From Marinobacter sp. EhC06 (GTDB taxonomy: Bacteria > Pseudomonadota > Gammaproteobacteria > Pseudomonadales > Oleiphilaceae): a stretch of 64,000 bases of DNA. The notes beneath the pieces were generated by a model. That model had not been told where the DNA came from and ran no database searches. It saw only the letters and a list, made by a program, of their open reading frames with translations. Both the position numbers and the translations under genes were made by a program. Positions 10,147 to 20,699 of this stretch are shown piece after piece (position 1 is the first letter of the stretch; the number at the start of each line of letters is the position of its first letter). Location: the NCBI RefSeq assembly GCF_001650915.1, contig NZ_LXYO01000004.1, positions 1 through 64,000 on the forward strand. The letters run 5' to 3'.

Positions 10147-12948
10147 ATGTCGCTACCGCTGGTTGTTTTACTGCCTTTTCTGGGTGCTATAGCCGCACCC
10201 CTGTTCGCCCAGGGCGGCAGAACGGCGATTGCCGTTGCATCTTCTGTACCCGCGCTGATCGCACTCGCAGCCCTGTTCCCTCATTGGGAAACCCTGGCCG
10301 ATGGCGGCGTGGTGCTGCACAGCTACGAATGGCTGCCGGCCCTCGGCCTCTCCTTCAGCTTCCGGCTGGACGGACTGTCTCTGCTGTTCGCCCTGCTGAT
10401 CCTGATTATCGGGCTGCTGATCATTCTTTACGCCCGTTATTACCTGAAGGCTTACGAGAACGTCGGCAAATTCTACGCCCTGCTGCTCTGCTTCAAAGGT
10501 TCCATGCTGGGCATCGTGCTCTCCAGCAACCTGCTACTGATGATGATTTTCTGGGAGCTGACCAGCCTGACCTCGTTCCTGCTGATCAGCTTCTGGACCC
10601 ACAAACAGGACGCCCGCCGGGGCGCCCGGATGGCGCTTGCGGTGACCGGTGGTGGCGGTCTCGCGCTGCTGGCCGGCATCCTGATTATCGGCAACATTGT
10701 TGGCAGCTTTGAACTCGATGCTGTGCTGGCAGCCGGTGACCAGATAAAGGCCCATGCCATGTACCCGGTCGCCCTGACCCTGGTTCTGCTTGGCGCCTTT
10801 ACCAAATCGGCCCAGTTTCCGTTCCATTTCTGGCTACCCCATGCCATGCAGGCGCCTACCCCGGTATCGGCCTACCTGCACTCGGCCACCATGGTTAAAG
10901 CCGGCATCTTCCTGATGGCCCGGCTCTATCCGGCGCTGGCAGGCACCGAGCAGTGGTTCTACATGGTCAGTTTTACCGGCATGGCCACCCTGCTCATTGG
11001 CGCTTACGTCGCCATGTTCAAGCATGACCTGAAAGGCCTCCTGGCTCATTCAACGGTTAGCCACCTGGGCCTGATTACCCTGCTGTTTGGCATGGGTACT
11101 CAGCTTGCCGCAGTGGCAGCCGTCTTCCACGTTATCAATCACGCCATATTCAAGGCCTCCCTGTTTATGGCCGCCGGCATCATCGACCATGAAACCGGCA
11201 CCCGGGACATGCGCCGCATCAACGGCCTTTGGCGTTACATGCCTCACACCGCGACCCTGGCCATGGTGGCCGCTTCGTCCATGGCCGGTGTTCCACTGCT
11301 GAACGGATTCCTGAGCAAGGAGATGTTCTTTGCCGAATCCCTGGAGCTGAATCTCCCTGGGCTTATAGCCTGGCTGCCGCCTATTGTTGCAACCCTCGCC
11401 GGGATTTTCGCAGTGGCTTATTCGGCCCGTTTTGTCCACGATGTTTTCTTCAATGGGAAGCCGGTGGATCTGCCTATCTATCCACCCCATGAGCCACCGC
11501 GCTACATGAAATTTCCAGTGGAGATCCTGGTTTTTGCCTGTATCATGGTGGGCGTCTTCCCGGCGGTTTCTATCGGACCGCTGCTTTATATGGCCGCGTC
11601 CGCCACGCTTGGCGGTGATGTTCCGGAATACACCCTGTCTGTCTACCATGGCTTCAACCTTCCGTTGCTTATGAGTTTCGTTGCCTTTTTTGGCGGCCTG
11701 CTCATGTACAGTCAGCGTCAGCGCTTCTTCGACTTCCACGCCCGGTTCAAGGAGATTGATGAAAAAGCTGTCTTCGAAGCGGCCGTTTTGAGGGTTGTCG
11801 ATCTGGCCAACAAGTTCACAGCGCGAGTCGAGAACGGCTCGCTCCAGCGATACGCCATGTTCCTTCTGGTAAGTGCCATTGCGGTCGCGGCCATGCCGCT
11901 TCTTGGCATGGGTCTCTTTATCGGTGAAAACGGGCTTGGCCCGGTAGATCTGCCGACAGCTATTGCGGCCGGGTTGCTTATCCTGTGCGCCCTGACAACA
12001 GCCGCCCTGCACCGGCAGAGGTTCTACGCGCTGGTTCTGTTGAGCGTGGTGGGACTTTTTGTGGCCCTGGCCTTCGCCCGTTTCTCGGCACCAGACCTGG
12101 CTATGACCCAGCTGTCTGTCGAAGTGGTGACCATTGTTCTGCTTATGCTGGCCATCTTCTACATGCCTTCCTGGACGCCAATTGAAACACCGTTGAAAAG
12201 GCGTCTCAGGGACATTGCTATTGCAGCGGTCGCTGGTATTGGCATGACACTGGTCACTCTGGCCATGCTGACCCAACCGTTCAGTTCAATATCTGATTTC
12301 TTCCTGGAAAACAGCAAAACCGGCGGTGGCGGCACCAATGTGGTCAACGTGATTCTGGTGGACTTCCGGGGCTTTGATACCCTGGGCGAGATCACCGTTC
12401 TGGCCATTGCGGCCCTGGGTATTTACGCCATGCTCAAGAACACCGCCCTGACGCCGCCGCCCAGCGACGGCGAAGGCCACGCATGGACGCGGGACTCCCA
12501 CCCGCTGATGCTGCGGCTGATTGCCCGGCCCATGCTGCCACTGGCACTGATGGTTTCCGCGTTCATTTTCCTGCGGGGCCATAATCTGCCCGGCGGTGGT
12601 TTCATCGCCGGTCTGGTTACCTCGGTTGCCCTGATCCTTCAGTACATTGCCGCTGGCATGAACTGGACTCAGGATCGAATTTCCTTCCGCTACCATAACG
12701 TCATCGGTCTGGGTCTGCTGTTCGCAACCGTTGCCGGGGCCGGAAGCCTGGCCTTCGGCTACCCGTTCCTGACTTCCACGTTCGATTACATAACCTGGCC
12801 GGTGGTCGGCAAGTTTGAGGTCGCGTCCGCCCTGATATTTGATCTGGGCGTCTATCTCACCGTGATCGGCGCTACCCTGCTTGCGCTGGTCAGTATCGGC
12901 CGGATATCTCCCCACTCCGCCATTAAGAGTAAAAAGGAGGGTGCATAA
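10147..12948 (+). CDS. mrpA: Mrp antiporter subunit A fused to B
   Basis: This 933-residue polytopic membrane protein is the large subunit of the Mrp Na+(K+)/H+ antiporter. It has the complex I NuoL/proton-channel domain (GAFTKSAQFPFHFWLPHAMQAPTPVSAYLHSATMVKAG at about 218-256 carries the conserved Lys/His path), an MrpA-type C-terminal extension (FSAPDLAMTQLSVEVVTIVLLML; NVILVDFRGFDTLGEI), and then an MnhB domain from about residue 780 (FLRGHNLPGGGFIAGL). The A-B fusion is the arrangement of group 2 (PhaAB/ShaAB) systems. Its stop shares a base with the start of mrpC. The first of six genes in operon 1. Confidence 0.95.
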   Translation: MSLPLVVLLPFLGAIAAPLFAQGGRTAIAVASSVPALIALAALFPHWETLADGGVVLHSYEWLPALGLSFSFRLDGLSLLFALLILIIGLLIILYARYYLKAYENVGKFYALLLCFKGSMLGIVLSSNLLLMMIFWELTSLTSFLLISFWTHKQDARRGARMALAVTGGGGLALLAGILIIGNIVGSFELDAVLAAGDQIKAHAMYPVALTLVLLGAFTKSAQFPFHFWLPHAMQAPTPVSAYLHSATMVKAGIFLMARLYPALAGTEQWFYMVSFTGMATLLIGAYVAMFKHDLKGLLAHSTVSHLGLITLLFGMGTQLAAVAAVFHVINHAIFKASLFMAAGIIDHETGTRDMRRINGLWRYMPHTATLAMVAASSMAGVPLLNGFLSKEMFFAESLELNLPGLIAWLPPIVATLAGIFAVAYSARFVHDVFFNGKPVDLPIYPPHEPPRYMKFPVEILVFACIMVGVFPAVSIGPLLYMAASATLGGDVPEYTLSVYHGFNLPLLMSFVAFFGGLLMYSQRQRFFDFHARFKEIDEKAVFEAAVLRVVDLANKFTARVENGSLQRYAMFLLVSAIAVAAMPLLGMGLFIGENGLGPVDLPTAIAAGLLILCALTTAALHRQRFYALVLLSVVGLFVALAFARFSAPDLAMTQLSVEVVTIVLLMLAIFYMPSWTPIETPLKRRLRDIAIAAVAGIGMTLVTLAMLTQPFSSISDFFLENSKTGGGGTNVVNVILVDFRGFDTLGEITVLAIAALGIYAMLKNTALTPPPSDGEGHAWTRDSHPLMLRLIARPMLPLALMVSAFIFLRGHNLPGGGFIAGLVTSVALILQYIAAGMNWTQDRISFRYHNVIGLGLLFATVAGAGSLAFGYPFLTSTFDYITWPVVGKFEVASALIFDLGVYLTVIGATLLALVSIGRISPHSAIKSKKEGA

Positions 12949-13313
12949 TGGAGCTTGTTTTCGCGCTGGTCATTGGTGCCCTGACGGCATCCGGCGTTTA
13001 TCTGATTCTGCGGGCTCGCACTTTCCCTGTGGTGGTGGGACTGACCATGTTGTCCTACGGGGTGAACCTTTTTCTCTTCTCCAGCGGACGCCTGGCAACG
13101 GGCGAGCAGCCGGTCCTCGGTACCGCGGCAAGCTATTCCGATCCGCTGCCACAGGCACTGGTATTGACGGCTATCGTGATTGGCTTCGCCATGACCGCGT
13201 TCGTTGTCGTCCTGTCACTGCGCAACCTGGCCGACAACGAGGACGACCATGTGGATGGCAAACAACCCTACAAATCGCCTGCTCCGGAAGAAGAGGAGGT
13301 GACCGGTAAATGA
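12948..13313 (+). CDS. mrpC: Mrp antiporter subunit C
   Basis: This 121-residue NuoK-like subunit has three membrane helices and the family signature YGVNLFLFSSGR followed by DPLPQALVLTAIVIGFAMTAF. It is part of the proton-translocating membrane module. It starts inside the mrpA stop codon and overlaps mrpD by four bases, so the operon is tightly coupled. Confidence 0.95.
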   Translation: MELVFALVIGALTASGVYLILRARTFPVVVGLTMLSYGVNLFLFSSGRLATGEQPVLGTAASYSDPLPQALVLTAIVIGFAMTAFVVVLSLRNLADNEDDHVDGKQPYKSPAPEEEEVTGK

Positions 13314-14827
13314 ACCACTGGCTCACCGCTCCTATTCTGATTCCGCTGCTAGGCGGCATTCTTCAGGCTTTCATGGGCTATGCGCCCATTAGCCTTCGCC
13401 GCACGCTGGCACTGGCAACAACCGTCCTGATGCTGGTTTCTGCCATCGTGCTTCTGGTGCTGGCAGACGACGGCAGCTATCGAATCTATGCGTTCGGCAA
13501 CTGGCAGCCACCGTTCGGGATTGTATTGGTCCTGGACCGCCTGGCGGCACTGATGCTGATCATGACGGCCGTTCTGGGCCTGTTCTGCCACATCTATTCG
13601 ATCGGCGGTGCCGACGAAGGCAATCGCCAGTTCCACGCTCTCTTCCTGTTCCAACTGATGGGCCTGAACATCGCTTTCCTGACCGGCGATCTGTTCAACC
13701 TGTTCGTTGCTTTCGAGGTGCTACTCATTGCCTCCTACGGCTTGTTGATGCATGGCGGGGGGACGATCAGAACCGTTCCAGGATTGCATTATGTTGTATT
13801 GAACCTGATTGGCTCTGCGATTTTCCTCATCAGTGTCGGCATGATCTATAGCGTCACCGGCACCCTGAACATGGCAGACCTGGCGATCAAGATCCCCGAG
13901 GTTTCCGGCGAGGGCCTGAATATCGTCAAGGCAGGCGGCATGCTGCTGCTGGTGGTCTTCGGTCTGAAAGCAGCCATACTGCCCCTGTGCTTCTGGCTTC
14001 CCCGGGCTTACTCAAAAGCCACTGCACCGGTTGCCGCACTGTTTGCCGTGATGACTAAAGTTGGCATCTACGCCATTTTGCGGGTGTATCTGTTGATCTT
14101 CGGCGACGATGCCGGCGAACTGGCCAATCTTGGTATGGACTGGCTGTTCCCGGTTGCCCTGGCTACCCTCGCCATGGGTGTTATCGGCGCGCTGGGATCC
14201 GGCAGTCTGAAGACGTTGGTCGCCTGGCAGGTCATCATTTCCGTGGGCACATTGCTGGCGCCAATTTCGCTAGGTTCCGAAGCCGGCCTCTCTGCTGCCC
14301 TGTTCTATCTGTTAAGCACGACCTGGACGGTGGGTGGACTGTTTCTTGTCTCGGAGCTGGTGGCCAACCAGAGAGGCACTGCCCGGGACCGCATCATTAC
14401 CGCCCCCAAAATGCAGAACCGCACCTTCCTGAGCGTGCTGTTCCTGATTGGCGCCGTTGCCGCAGCCGGTCTGCCACCACTGAGTGGCTTCTTCGGCAAG
14501 GTACTTATTCTGCAATCCGTGCAGTCGGGAACCGAAATGGCATGGCTCTGGTCAGTACTTCTGATCGGCAGTTTCCTGACCGTTATCGCGTACAGCCGCG
14601 CTGGAAGTATTGTTTTCTGGCGTACCGTGGAAGGCCATCTGGAAAAGCCAGACCCGCTCAACGGCCGGATTTCTGTTGCAGCCGGAGCACTTACCGCACT
14701 GGCAGTGGTGATAGTTGTGCTCGCCGGCCCGATTACCCGTTACACCGATGCCACGGCAGAACAGCTGCACGATAGAGATGCCTATACTGAGATCCTGCAA
14801 ACCAAGATGGTCAGGGAGGATAGCTAA
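13310..14827 (+). CDS. mrpD: Mrp antiporter subunit D
   Basis: This 505-residue protein is a NuoN/NuoM-like antiporter subunit with about 14 membrane helices. The central motif GLKAAILPLCFWLPRAYSKATAPVAALFAVMTKVG carries the conserved Lys and the Pro-rich discontinuous helix. FNLFVAFEVLLIASYGLL holds the acidic residue essential in helix 5 of this family. Start and stop overlap neighbours by four and one bases. Confidence 0.95.
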   Translation: MNHWLTAPILIPLLGGILQAFMGYAPISLRRTLALATTVLMLVSAIVLLVLADDGSYRIYAFGNWQPPFGIVLVLDRLAALMLIMTAVLGLFCHIYSIGGADEGNRQFHALFLFQLMGLNIAFLTGDLFNLFVAFEVLLIASYGLLMHGGGTIRTVPGLHYVVLNLIGSAIFLISVGMIYSVTGTLNMADLAIKIPEVSGEGLNIVKAGGMLLLVVFGLKAAILPLCFWLPRAYSKATAPVAALFAVMTKVGIYAILRVYLLIFGDDAGELANLGMDWLFPVALATLAMGVIGALGSGSLKTLVAWQVIISVGTLLAPISLGSEAGLSAALFYLLSTTWTVGGLFLVSELVANQRGTARDRIITAPKMQNRTFLSVLFLIGAVAAAGLPPLSGFFGKVLILQSVQSGTEMAWLWSVLLIGSFLTVIAYSRAGSIVFWRTVEGHLEKPDPLNGRISVAAGALTALAVVIVVLAGPITRYTDATAEQLHDRDAYTEILQTKMVREDS

Positions 14828-15315
14828 TGCTTGATCGCCTCAGTTTTCCCCAGCCCTGGCTGAGTCTGACCCTTTTTATTACCTGGCAGTTTCTGAGTGA
14901 CGGCGTCAGCGGCGGCAGTGTTGTCCTCGGCATCATCCTGGCGTGGGGTATACCCCAGATGACACAGGGTTTTTGGCCTGATCCGCCTGCATTCATCAAG
15001 GCCTGGCGAATGCCTGCGTACCTTGTACGAGTTGTCTGTGACATTGTTGTGGCCAGTTTCCAGGTGGCAAAACTCATTCTCAGCCCGCGTCCGGCACGCC
15101 CTGCATTCGTCTGTTATCCCCTGGAACTGGAGCACCCTCTGGCCATCACCATTCTGGCCAGCACAATCTCGCTGACGCCAGGAACCGTAAGCGCTGATGT
15201 CAGTGATGATAACAAGCTGCTGCTGATTCACGCTCTGGACGCAGAAGATGACCAGGAGGTCATCGACACGATAAGAGCCCGTTACGAGAAGCCTCTGCTG
15301 GAGATGTTCCAATGA
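14827..15315 (+). CDS. mrpE: Mrp antiporter subunit E
   Basis: This 162-residue membrane protein has two to three N-terminal helices and the conserved cytoplasmic segment STISLTPGTVSADVSDDNKLLLIHALD, diagnostic of MrpE. It is needed for assembly or full activity of the complex. It starts on the last base of the mrpD stop and overlaps mrpF by four bases. Confidence 0.95.
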   Translation: MLDRLSFPQPWLSLTLFITWQFLSDGVSGGSVVLGIILAWGIPQMTQGFWPDPPAFIKAWRMPAYLVRVVCDIVVASFQVAKLILSPRPARPAFVCYPLELEHPLAITILASTISLTPGTVSADVSDDNKLLLIHALDAEDDQEVIDTIRARYEKPLLEMFQ

Positions 15316-15581
15316 TGGTTACCGCTCTCTACATCACCATTGCCATGGTCACGCTGGCGGTACTTTTAAACGTTTACCGCCTGTTCAAAGGCCCGGACGC
15401 GCCGGACAGAGTGCTGGCCCTTGATACGCTCTATATCAATGCCATCGCTCTGATAATCCTGCTGGGCATCACACTGGGAACCCGTATGTACCTTGAGGCA
15501 GCCCTACTTATTGCCGTTATGGGCTTTGTCGGAACCGTAGCCATGGCCAAATATCTGAAACGGGGCAGCGTCATTGAGTGA
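15312..15581 (+). CDS. mrpF: Mrp antiporter subunit F
   Basis: This 89-residue protein with three membrane helices carries the family motif RLFKGPDAPDRVLALDTLYINAIALIILLG. The Asp in the GPDAPDRV region is conserved across MrpF. Translation begins in the ATGA overlap with mrpE. Confidence 0.95.
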   Translation: MMVTALYITIAMVTLAVLLNVYRLFKGPDAPDRVLALDTLYINAIALIILLGITLGTRMYLEAALLIAVMGFVGTVAMAKYLKRGSVIE

Positions 15582-15623
15582 GCCCGCACCAGACAAAACC
15601 CTGTTTTTGGGAGGACAGATCAG

Positions 15624-15956
15624 ATGAACCCATACGCTGAATACGCCATCGCCCTTTTGCTGTTGATCGGGGGTGCGTTCACCCTGATAGGCGCCATTGG
15701 ACTTGCTCGCCTCCCGGACTTTTTTACCCGCCTGCATGGGCCCACCAAGGCCACCACGGTCGGAGTAGGTGCCATCGTGATCAGCTCGGTGATCTACTTC
15801 AGTACAGTTGGACAGGGCATCGGCATTGAGGAATTCCTGATTACGGCCTTTCTGTTTATGACTGCCCCCATAAGTGCCAACTTCCTGGCAAAATCAGCCA
15901 TGCATCTAAAGGTTAAGACGACAGAAAATTCTCGAGGCCAACCCTGGGACCAATGA
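15624..15956 (+). CDS. mrpG: Mrp antiporter subunit G
   Basis: This 110-residue protein has three helices and the MrpG signature GAIGLARLPDFFTRLHGPTKATT. It ends operon 1. A gap of 42 bases with GGGAGG precedes it. The 118 bases to the next mrpA are AT-rich and could hold a separate promoter; no terminator hairpin is visible, so read-through into operon 2 is possible. Confidence 0.95.
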   Translation: MNPYAEYAIALLLLIGGAFTLIGAIGLARLPDFFTRLHGPTKATTVGVGAIVISSVIYFSTVGQGIGIEEFLITAFLFMTAPISANFLAKSAMHLKVKTTENSRGQPWDQ

Positions 15957-16074
15957 GTCTACCGACTATTTTTTAAGAACCTTTTTCACCAAGGAGTCGT
16001 ATTAAATACTGGTTTTAGAAAAACACCGTTAACCGCAGGACGTTTTAACTTGGGTCGTAAAGGAGCACCCTTGC

Positions 16075-18384
16075 ATGATGTTACTGGCTGTTCTTTCGGG
16101 ATTTTTGCTGGCGGTGGCGGTCCCAGCGCTCTATCGCGTGGCAGGCAGACACATCGGCTGGGTGCTGGCCCTGCTCCCCGCATTGCTCACAGCCTATTTT
16201 GCCAGCCTGATCCCTGCGATCAGCGGCGGTGAAAGTCTCCTGATTCGGAACCAGTGGATGCCGGGCCTCGGCGTCTCCCTTGATTTCATGGTTGATGGCC
16301 TGTCGCTGGTCTTTGCTCTTCTCATCAGCGGTATCGGCACGTTCATCCTGATCTATGCCGGCTCCTACCTGAAAGGCCATAAAGACCTCGCTCGCTTCTA
16401 CGTCGTCATGCTGTCGTTCATGGCGTCGATGCTCGGTTTGGTGCTGTCCGACAACCTCATTACTTTCTTCGTATTCTGGGAACTGACCAGCATCACCTCC
16501 TACATGTTAATTGGCTTCAACCACGAGGACGCGGAAGCCAGAAAATGTGCCTTGCAAGGGCTGTTCGTTACAGCGGGAGGTGGCCTGGTGTTAATGGCCG
16601 GACTGATTCTGCTGATCTTTATCACCGGCAGCTACTCGTTTTCCGAAATACTCGCATCCGATCTGGCGATTCACGAACACGGTTACTACACCGCAGCGGC
16701 AGTTTGCATACTTGTCGGAGCCTTCACCAAGTCCGCCCAGGTCCCTTTTCATTTCTGGCTACCCAATGCCATGGCTGCGCCCACACCCGTTTCTGCCTAT
16801 CTGCACTCGGCGACCATGGTCAAGGCCGGTGTCTATCTGCTTGCGCGACTGAATTCCTCCATGGACGGGGATGCGCTCTGGAGCAACTCCCTGATGTTTT
16901 TTGGCGCTGCAACCATGTTCACTGGCGCCTACCTCGCCTTCAGCAGCACCGGCATCAAGAAGGTGTTGGCGTACTCCACGGTTATGGCTTTGGGCACCCT
17001 TACCATGCTGATCGGTGCTGGAACGGAAAAGGCTATCATCGCCTTCGTGTGCGTTCTGGTGGCCCATTCCCTGTACAAGGGCGCGCTGTTCATGCTCGCA
17101 GGTGCCCTGGACCACGAAACCGGCACCAAAGACATCACGAAAATGGGCGGTCTCCGGCGCAGCATGCCCAGGACTGCACTCATTACCTGCATGGCCGCAC
17201 TGTCTCTGGCAGGACTTCCCCCACTCTTTGGCTTCGTGGCCAAGGAACTGATGTTTGAGTCGGTTCTCAATTCGCCCGCGTGGTCCTGGGGATTGCTGGC
17301 AGCCGCTGTCGCCTCTTCGATCCTGGTTGTGGCCGTGGCGGGACTGGTTTTCCTGAAGCCGTTTTTCGGTCCCGCTCGCACGACCCCGAGACAGCCCCAC
17401 GATGCACCCTTCGCCATGCTGATTGGCCCGGCAGTATTGACCCTGCTGGCCCTGATTCTTGGCGTGGCGCCGTTTTTGCCGGCACCGCTCGTGCTGGATG
17501 CGGCCGTATCCTCAGTCTATGGCAGCGGCGTACAGACCGCTCTGGCCCTGTGGCACGGAGTGAATGTCCCGTTGATACTGTCTGGCATCAGTCTGCTGGC
17601 AGGCTCACTGCTTTTCGTAGCCTGGCAGCGACTGCATCCGACACTTCATGCGGTCAACACAGCTGGCGGGCGCGTTGGCCCCGAGGCGGGGTATTTCCGA
17701 TTCATGCTCGGGATTACTCAGATCGCAAGCTGGCAAACACGTGTGTTGCAGAACGGAGTACTCGGTGTTTACCTGCTAATCCTTGTGCTTGTGACCTTCG
17801 GTCTGACCGGCTACACACTCTTTACCCGGCACGGTTTCCAACTCGATTTCGATTTCAGCAATGGCTACTTCTATGAGTTTGGCATCGCTCTTCTTATCGT
17901 CGCGGCAACCGTTTTTGCCAGTGTCACCCGGTCCCGGCTGGGCTCCGTGGCCTCGGTCGGTGTGCTCGGTTTCGGGGTGGCCCTGATCTTCATCCACTTC
18001 AGCGCCCCGGACCTTGGGATCACCCAGCTGCTGGTGGAGACTCTCACCGTCATATTGCTGGTGCTGGTGCTCTTTAAACTGCCGCCATTCGTCAACCTGT
18101 CATCGCCCTGGGAACGTTACAGGGACCTGACGGTCGCAGTCTTTGCGGGCGCGATCATGACCCTGCTGATGCTTGCGGCACTGGACATCCAGTACTTCGA
18201 CAGCATTTCCAGTTATTACATTGAAAACAGTTACGGCCTTGCCTTTGGCAAGAACATCGTCAACGTAATTCTGGTGGACTTCCGCCAACTGGACACCCTG
18301 GGAGAGATCTTTGTTCTGGGCCTTGCCGCTATGGGTGTCTACTCGATGGTCAAACTCCGGGCGGAGGACCAGCACAAGGCATGA
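16075..18384 (+). CDS. mrpA: Mrp antiporter subunit A, second system
   Basis: This 769-residue MrpA has the NuoL-like channel (GAFTKSAQVPFHFWLPNAMAAPTPVSAYLHSATMVKAG) and the C-terminal MrpA domain (FSAPDLGITQLLVETLTVILLVLVLF; NVILVDFRQLDTLGEIF), but stops before the MnhB domain, which is a separate gene here. AAAGGAG precedes the tandem ATGATG start. It opens the second, seven-gene (group 1) operon directly after the first. The motifs shared with the first copy are similar but clearly diverged, so this is not a recent duplication. Confidence 0.95.
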   Translation: MMLLAVLSGFLLAVAVPALYRVAGRHIGWVLALLPALLTAYFASLIPAISGGESLLIRNQWMPGLGVSLDFMVDGLSLVFALLISGIGTFILIYAGSYLKGHKDLARFYVVMLSFMASMLGLVLSDNLITFFVFWELTSITSYMLIGFNHEDAEARKCALQGLFVTAGGGLVLMAGLILLIFITGSYSFSEILASDLAIHEHGYYTAAAVCILVGAFTKSAQVPFHFWLPNAMAAPTPVSAYLHSATMVKAGVYLLARLNSSMDGDALWSNSLMFFGAATMFTGAYLAFSSTGIKKVLAYSTVMALGTLTMLIGAGTEKAIIAFVCVLVAHSLYKGALFMLAGALDHETGTKDITKMGGLRRSMPRTALITCMAALSLAGLPPLFGFVAKELMFESVLNSPAWSWGLLAAAVASSILVVAVAGLVFLKPFFGPARTTPRQPHDAPFAMLIGPAVLTLLALILGVAPFLPAPLVLDAAVSSVYGSGVQTALALWHGVNVPLILSGISLLAGSLLFVAWQRLHPTLHAVNTAGGRVGPEAGYFRFMLGITQIASWQTRVLQNGVLGVYLLILVLVTFGLTGYTLFTRHGFQLDFDFSNGYFYEFGIALLIVAATVFASVTRSRLGSVASVGVLGFGVALIFIHFSAPDLGITQLLVETLTVILLVLVLFKLPPFVNLSSPWERYRDLTVAVFAGAIMTLLMLAALDIQYFDSISSYYIENSYGLAFGKNIVNVILVDFRQLDTLGEIFVLGLAAMGVYSMVKLRAEDQHKA

Positions 18385-18806
18385 AGACGAACACGCTCAT
18401 ACTCCACACCGCGGCTCTGGCCATCATGCCGCTGCAATTGATGTTTTCGGTTTTCCTGCTCCTGCGGGGACACGACGAACCCGGCGGCGGATTCATTGGC
18501 GGGCTGGTGGCGGCCAGCGCTTTTGTGCTCTATGCCTTCGCCTTTGGGGCAGAGTCAACACGCAAGCTACTGCGTGTCAGCCCGCGGGATATTCTTGCAG
18601 CCGGATTGCTTTTCGGTCTCGCCTCAACCATCCCTGCCTTCTGGACGGGCCAAGCCATGCTTACAGCACTCTGGTGGGAGGTTCCGCTCCCCGGTGACGG
18701 CTATCTGAAACTATCAACCGTTCTGATTTTCGACATTGGCGTCTACTTGGCGGTTCTGGGCACGCTGATGACCTTCGTGATCAGCCTGATGGAGTCGGAC
18801 GAATGA
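18381..18806 (+). CDS. mrpB: Mrp antiporter subunit B
   Basis: This is a 141-residue MnhB-domain protein with four helices; FSVFLLLRGHDEPGGGFIGGLVAASAFVLYAFAFG is the family signature and corresponds to the C-terminal part of the fused MrpA in the first operon. It overlaps mrpA by four bases. Confidence 0.95.
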   Translation: MKTNTLILHTAALAIMPLQLMFSVFLLLRGHDEPGGGFIGGLVAASAFVLYAFAFGAESTRKLLRVSPRDILAAGLLFGLASTIPAFWTGQAMLTALWWEVPLPGDGYLKLSTVLIFDIGVYLAVLGTLMTFVISLMESDE

Positions 18807-18840
18807 ACCGTGCATTCATTGACAGGGAGGTAGCTCAGTT

Positions 18841-19188
18841 ATGGAAACCTTGATGGCCTACGTCGTTGGGCTGCTTTTTACAGCCAGCATATACATGATG
18901 CTGCGCCGCTCTATCGTCAAACTCGTCATTGGCCTGATTATTCTGAGCAACGCGGCCAACCTTCTGATTTTCGTCGTCGCGGGTTTGACCCGGGGCGCGC
19001 CTCCGCTGATTCCCGAGGGGGCGAGCGAAATAGCCGGATCAGTAGCTGATCCACTGCCACAGGCCCTTATCCTCACCGCCATTGTGATTGCTTTCAGCGT
19101 CCTGGCGTTCGCCGTGGTTCTGATCCGTCGTGCCTACGAGGTGGTCGGAACCGATGACCTGGACAAGATGAAGGATACGGATACTTGA
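18841..19188 (+). CDS. mrpC: Mrp antiporter subunit C, second system
   Basis: This is a 115-residue NuoK-like subunit with [23 protein letters not shown] and [21 protein letters not shown], the standard MrpC motifs. GGGAGG lies ten bases ahead of the ATG. Its stop overlaps the TTG start of mrpD. Confidence 0.95.
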   Translation: METLMAYVVGLLFTASIYMMLRRSIVKLVIGLIILSNAANLLIFVVAGLTRGAPPLIPEGASEIAGSVADPLPQALILTAIVIAFSVLAFAVVLIRRAYEVVGTDDLDKMKDTDT

Positions 19189-20699
19189 ACCCGGAACTCG
19201 TTCTCCCGATCCTGATACCCCTGACAGCCGGAGCTCTGTCCCTGGCGTTCTGGCGCTCCATCAAGCTCCAGCGGGTCCTTGCAGTTATTGCCACCGGGCT
19301 CTTGCTCGCGGCCGGCATCTGGCTTCTACGCTCAACCATCGCGCACGGCTTCCTGGTGGTGGAAATGGGCAGTTGGCCAGCGCCCTTCAGCATCGTGCTG
19401 GTGTCCGACGTTCTCGGCGCCATCATGATTGTGCTAACCGGCATTATCGGCCTTGCCATCGCGATCTATTCGCTGGCCTCAACGCCGAAAGGTCATGAGA
19501 AATTCGGTTATTACCCCCTGATGCACCTGCTGCTTGCAGGCGTGGCCGGGGCCTTCCTGACTGGCGATATATTCAACCTGTTCGTCTGGTTCGAGGTGAT
19601 GCTGCTCGCATCGTTTGCCCTTCTGACCCTGGGTGGGGAGCGCGCCCAGATGGAAGGCGCCATCAAGTACGTGACCCTGAACCTGTTTTCGTCGGCCATC
19701 TTTCTTTCTGCCGTGGGCTTGTTGTACGGCATGGTGGGCACCCTGAACATGGCGGACATCGCTCAGAAGGTAAACAGCGTTGACGACCCCGGCATGGTTA
19801 CCGTTGTCTCCCTGCTGTTCATGGTGTCGTTCGGCATCAAGGCCGCTGCGTTCCCGCTGTTTTTCTGGCTTCCTGCGTCCTATCACACTCCCCAGGTCGC
19901 CGTTTCGGCGCTGTTCGCGGGTTTGCTTACCAAGGTCGGTGTATACGCTCTGTACCGGGTGTTTACGCTGATTTTTACGCAGGATGTCGCGTACACTCAT
20001 ACCATACTGCTTTGGGCCGCCGCCTTCACGATGTTAACGGGCGTGCTCGGGGCCGCGGCGCAGTTCGAATTCCGGCGTATCCTGTCTTTCCATATCGTCA
20101 GCCAGATCGGCTATATGCTTCTTGGGCTTGCGCTATTCACGCCTCTGGCGCTAATAGGCGGGGTGTTCTATATCATGCACCACATCATTGTGAAGACGAA
20201 CCTGTTCCTGGTGAGCGGCATCACCTACCGTCTGCTGGGTAGCTACGAGCTGAAAGACCTGGGCGGCGTTTACCGTCAGCGCCCTTACCTCGCTCTGTTG
20301 TTTTTGATTCCTGCATTATCGCTCGCCGGCATTCCCCCTTTGTCCGGCTTTTTCGCCAAATTCATTGTGGTTCGTGCCAGCCTGGAAGCCAGTGAGTATG
20401 TGGTCTCGGCGATCGCCCTGCTGGTTGGCTTGTTGACCCTGTATTCAATGATCAAGATCTGGGCGGAGGTTTTCTGGAAAAAACTGCCAGATCATATAAC
20501 GGATGCGAGCAGGCTCAATGGCGAGGTAAAGGACAGAAACAACTGGGCCTATTATGTGCCTGTAGTCGGGCTCGCCGCATGCACGCTGATTATCGGCCTT
20601 TATGGGCAGCCCATTTACGCCCTGGCCGAAACCGCTGCAGACCAGTTGATGAACCCGCAACTGTACATAGAAGCTGTTCTGGGAGGGCAGTCGAAATGA
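19185..20699 (+). CDS. mrpD: Mrp antiporter subunit D, second system
   Basis: This 504-residue NuoN/M-like antiporter subunit has [19 protein letters not shown] and [38 protein letters not shown]. The start is TTG at 19185, overlapping the mrpC stop as TTGA; AAGGAT lies a suitable distance ahead and no in-frame ATG falls near the family start. It overlaps mrpE by four bases. Confidence 0.93.
   Translation: MNPELVLPILIPLTAGALSLAFWRSIKLQRVLAVIATGLLLAAGIWLLRSTIAHGFLVVEMGSWPAPFSIVLVSDVLGAIMIVLTGIIGLAIAIYSLASTPKGHEKFGYYPLMHLLLAGVAGAFLTGDIFNLFVWFEVMLLASFALLTLGGERAQMEGAIKYVTLNLFSSAIFLSAVGLLYGMVGTLNMADIAQKVNSVDDPGMVTVVSLLFMVSFGIKAAAFPLFFWLPASYHTPQVAVSALFAGLLTKVGVYALYRVFTLIFTQDVAYTHTILLWAAAFTMLTGVLGAAAQFEFRRILSFHIVSQIGYMLLGLALFTPLALIGGVFYIMHHIIVKTNLFLVSGITYRLLGSYELKDLGGVYRQRPYLALLFLIPALSLAGIPPLSGFFAKFIVVRASLEASEYVVSAIALLVGLLTLYSMIKIWAEVFWKKLPDHITDASRLNGEVKDRNNWAYYVPVVGLAACTLIIGLYGQPIYALAETAADQLMNPQLYIEAVLGGQSK

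Noticed and set aside
11050..12276. 408-codon open frame on the minus strand
   Set aside because: It is antisense to mrpA. The protein is His/Gln/Arg-rich, with no fold or ribosome site.
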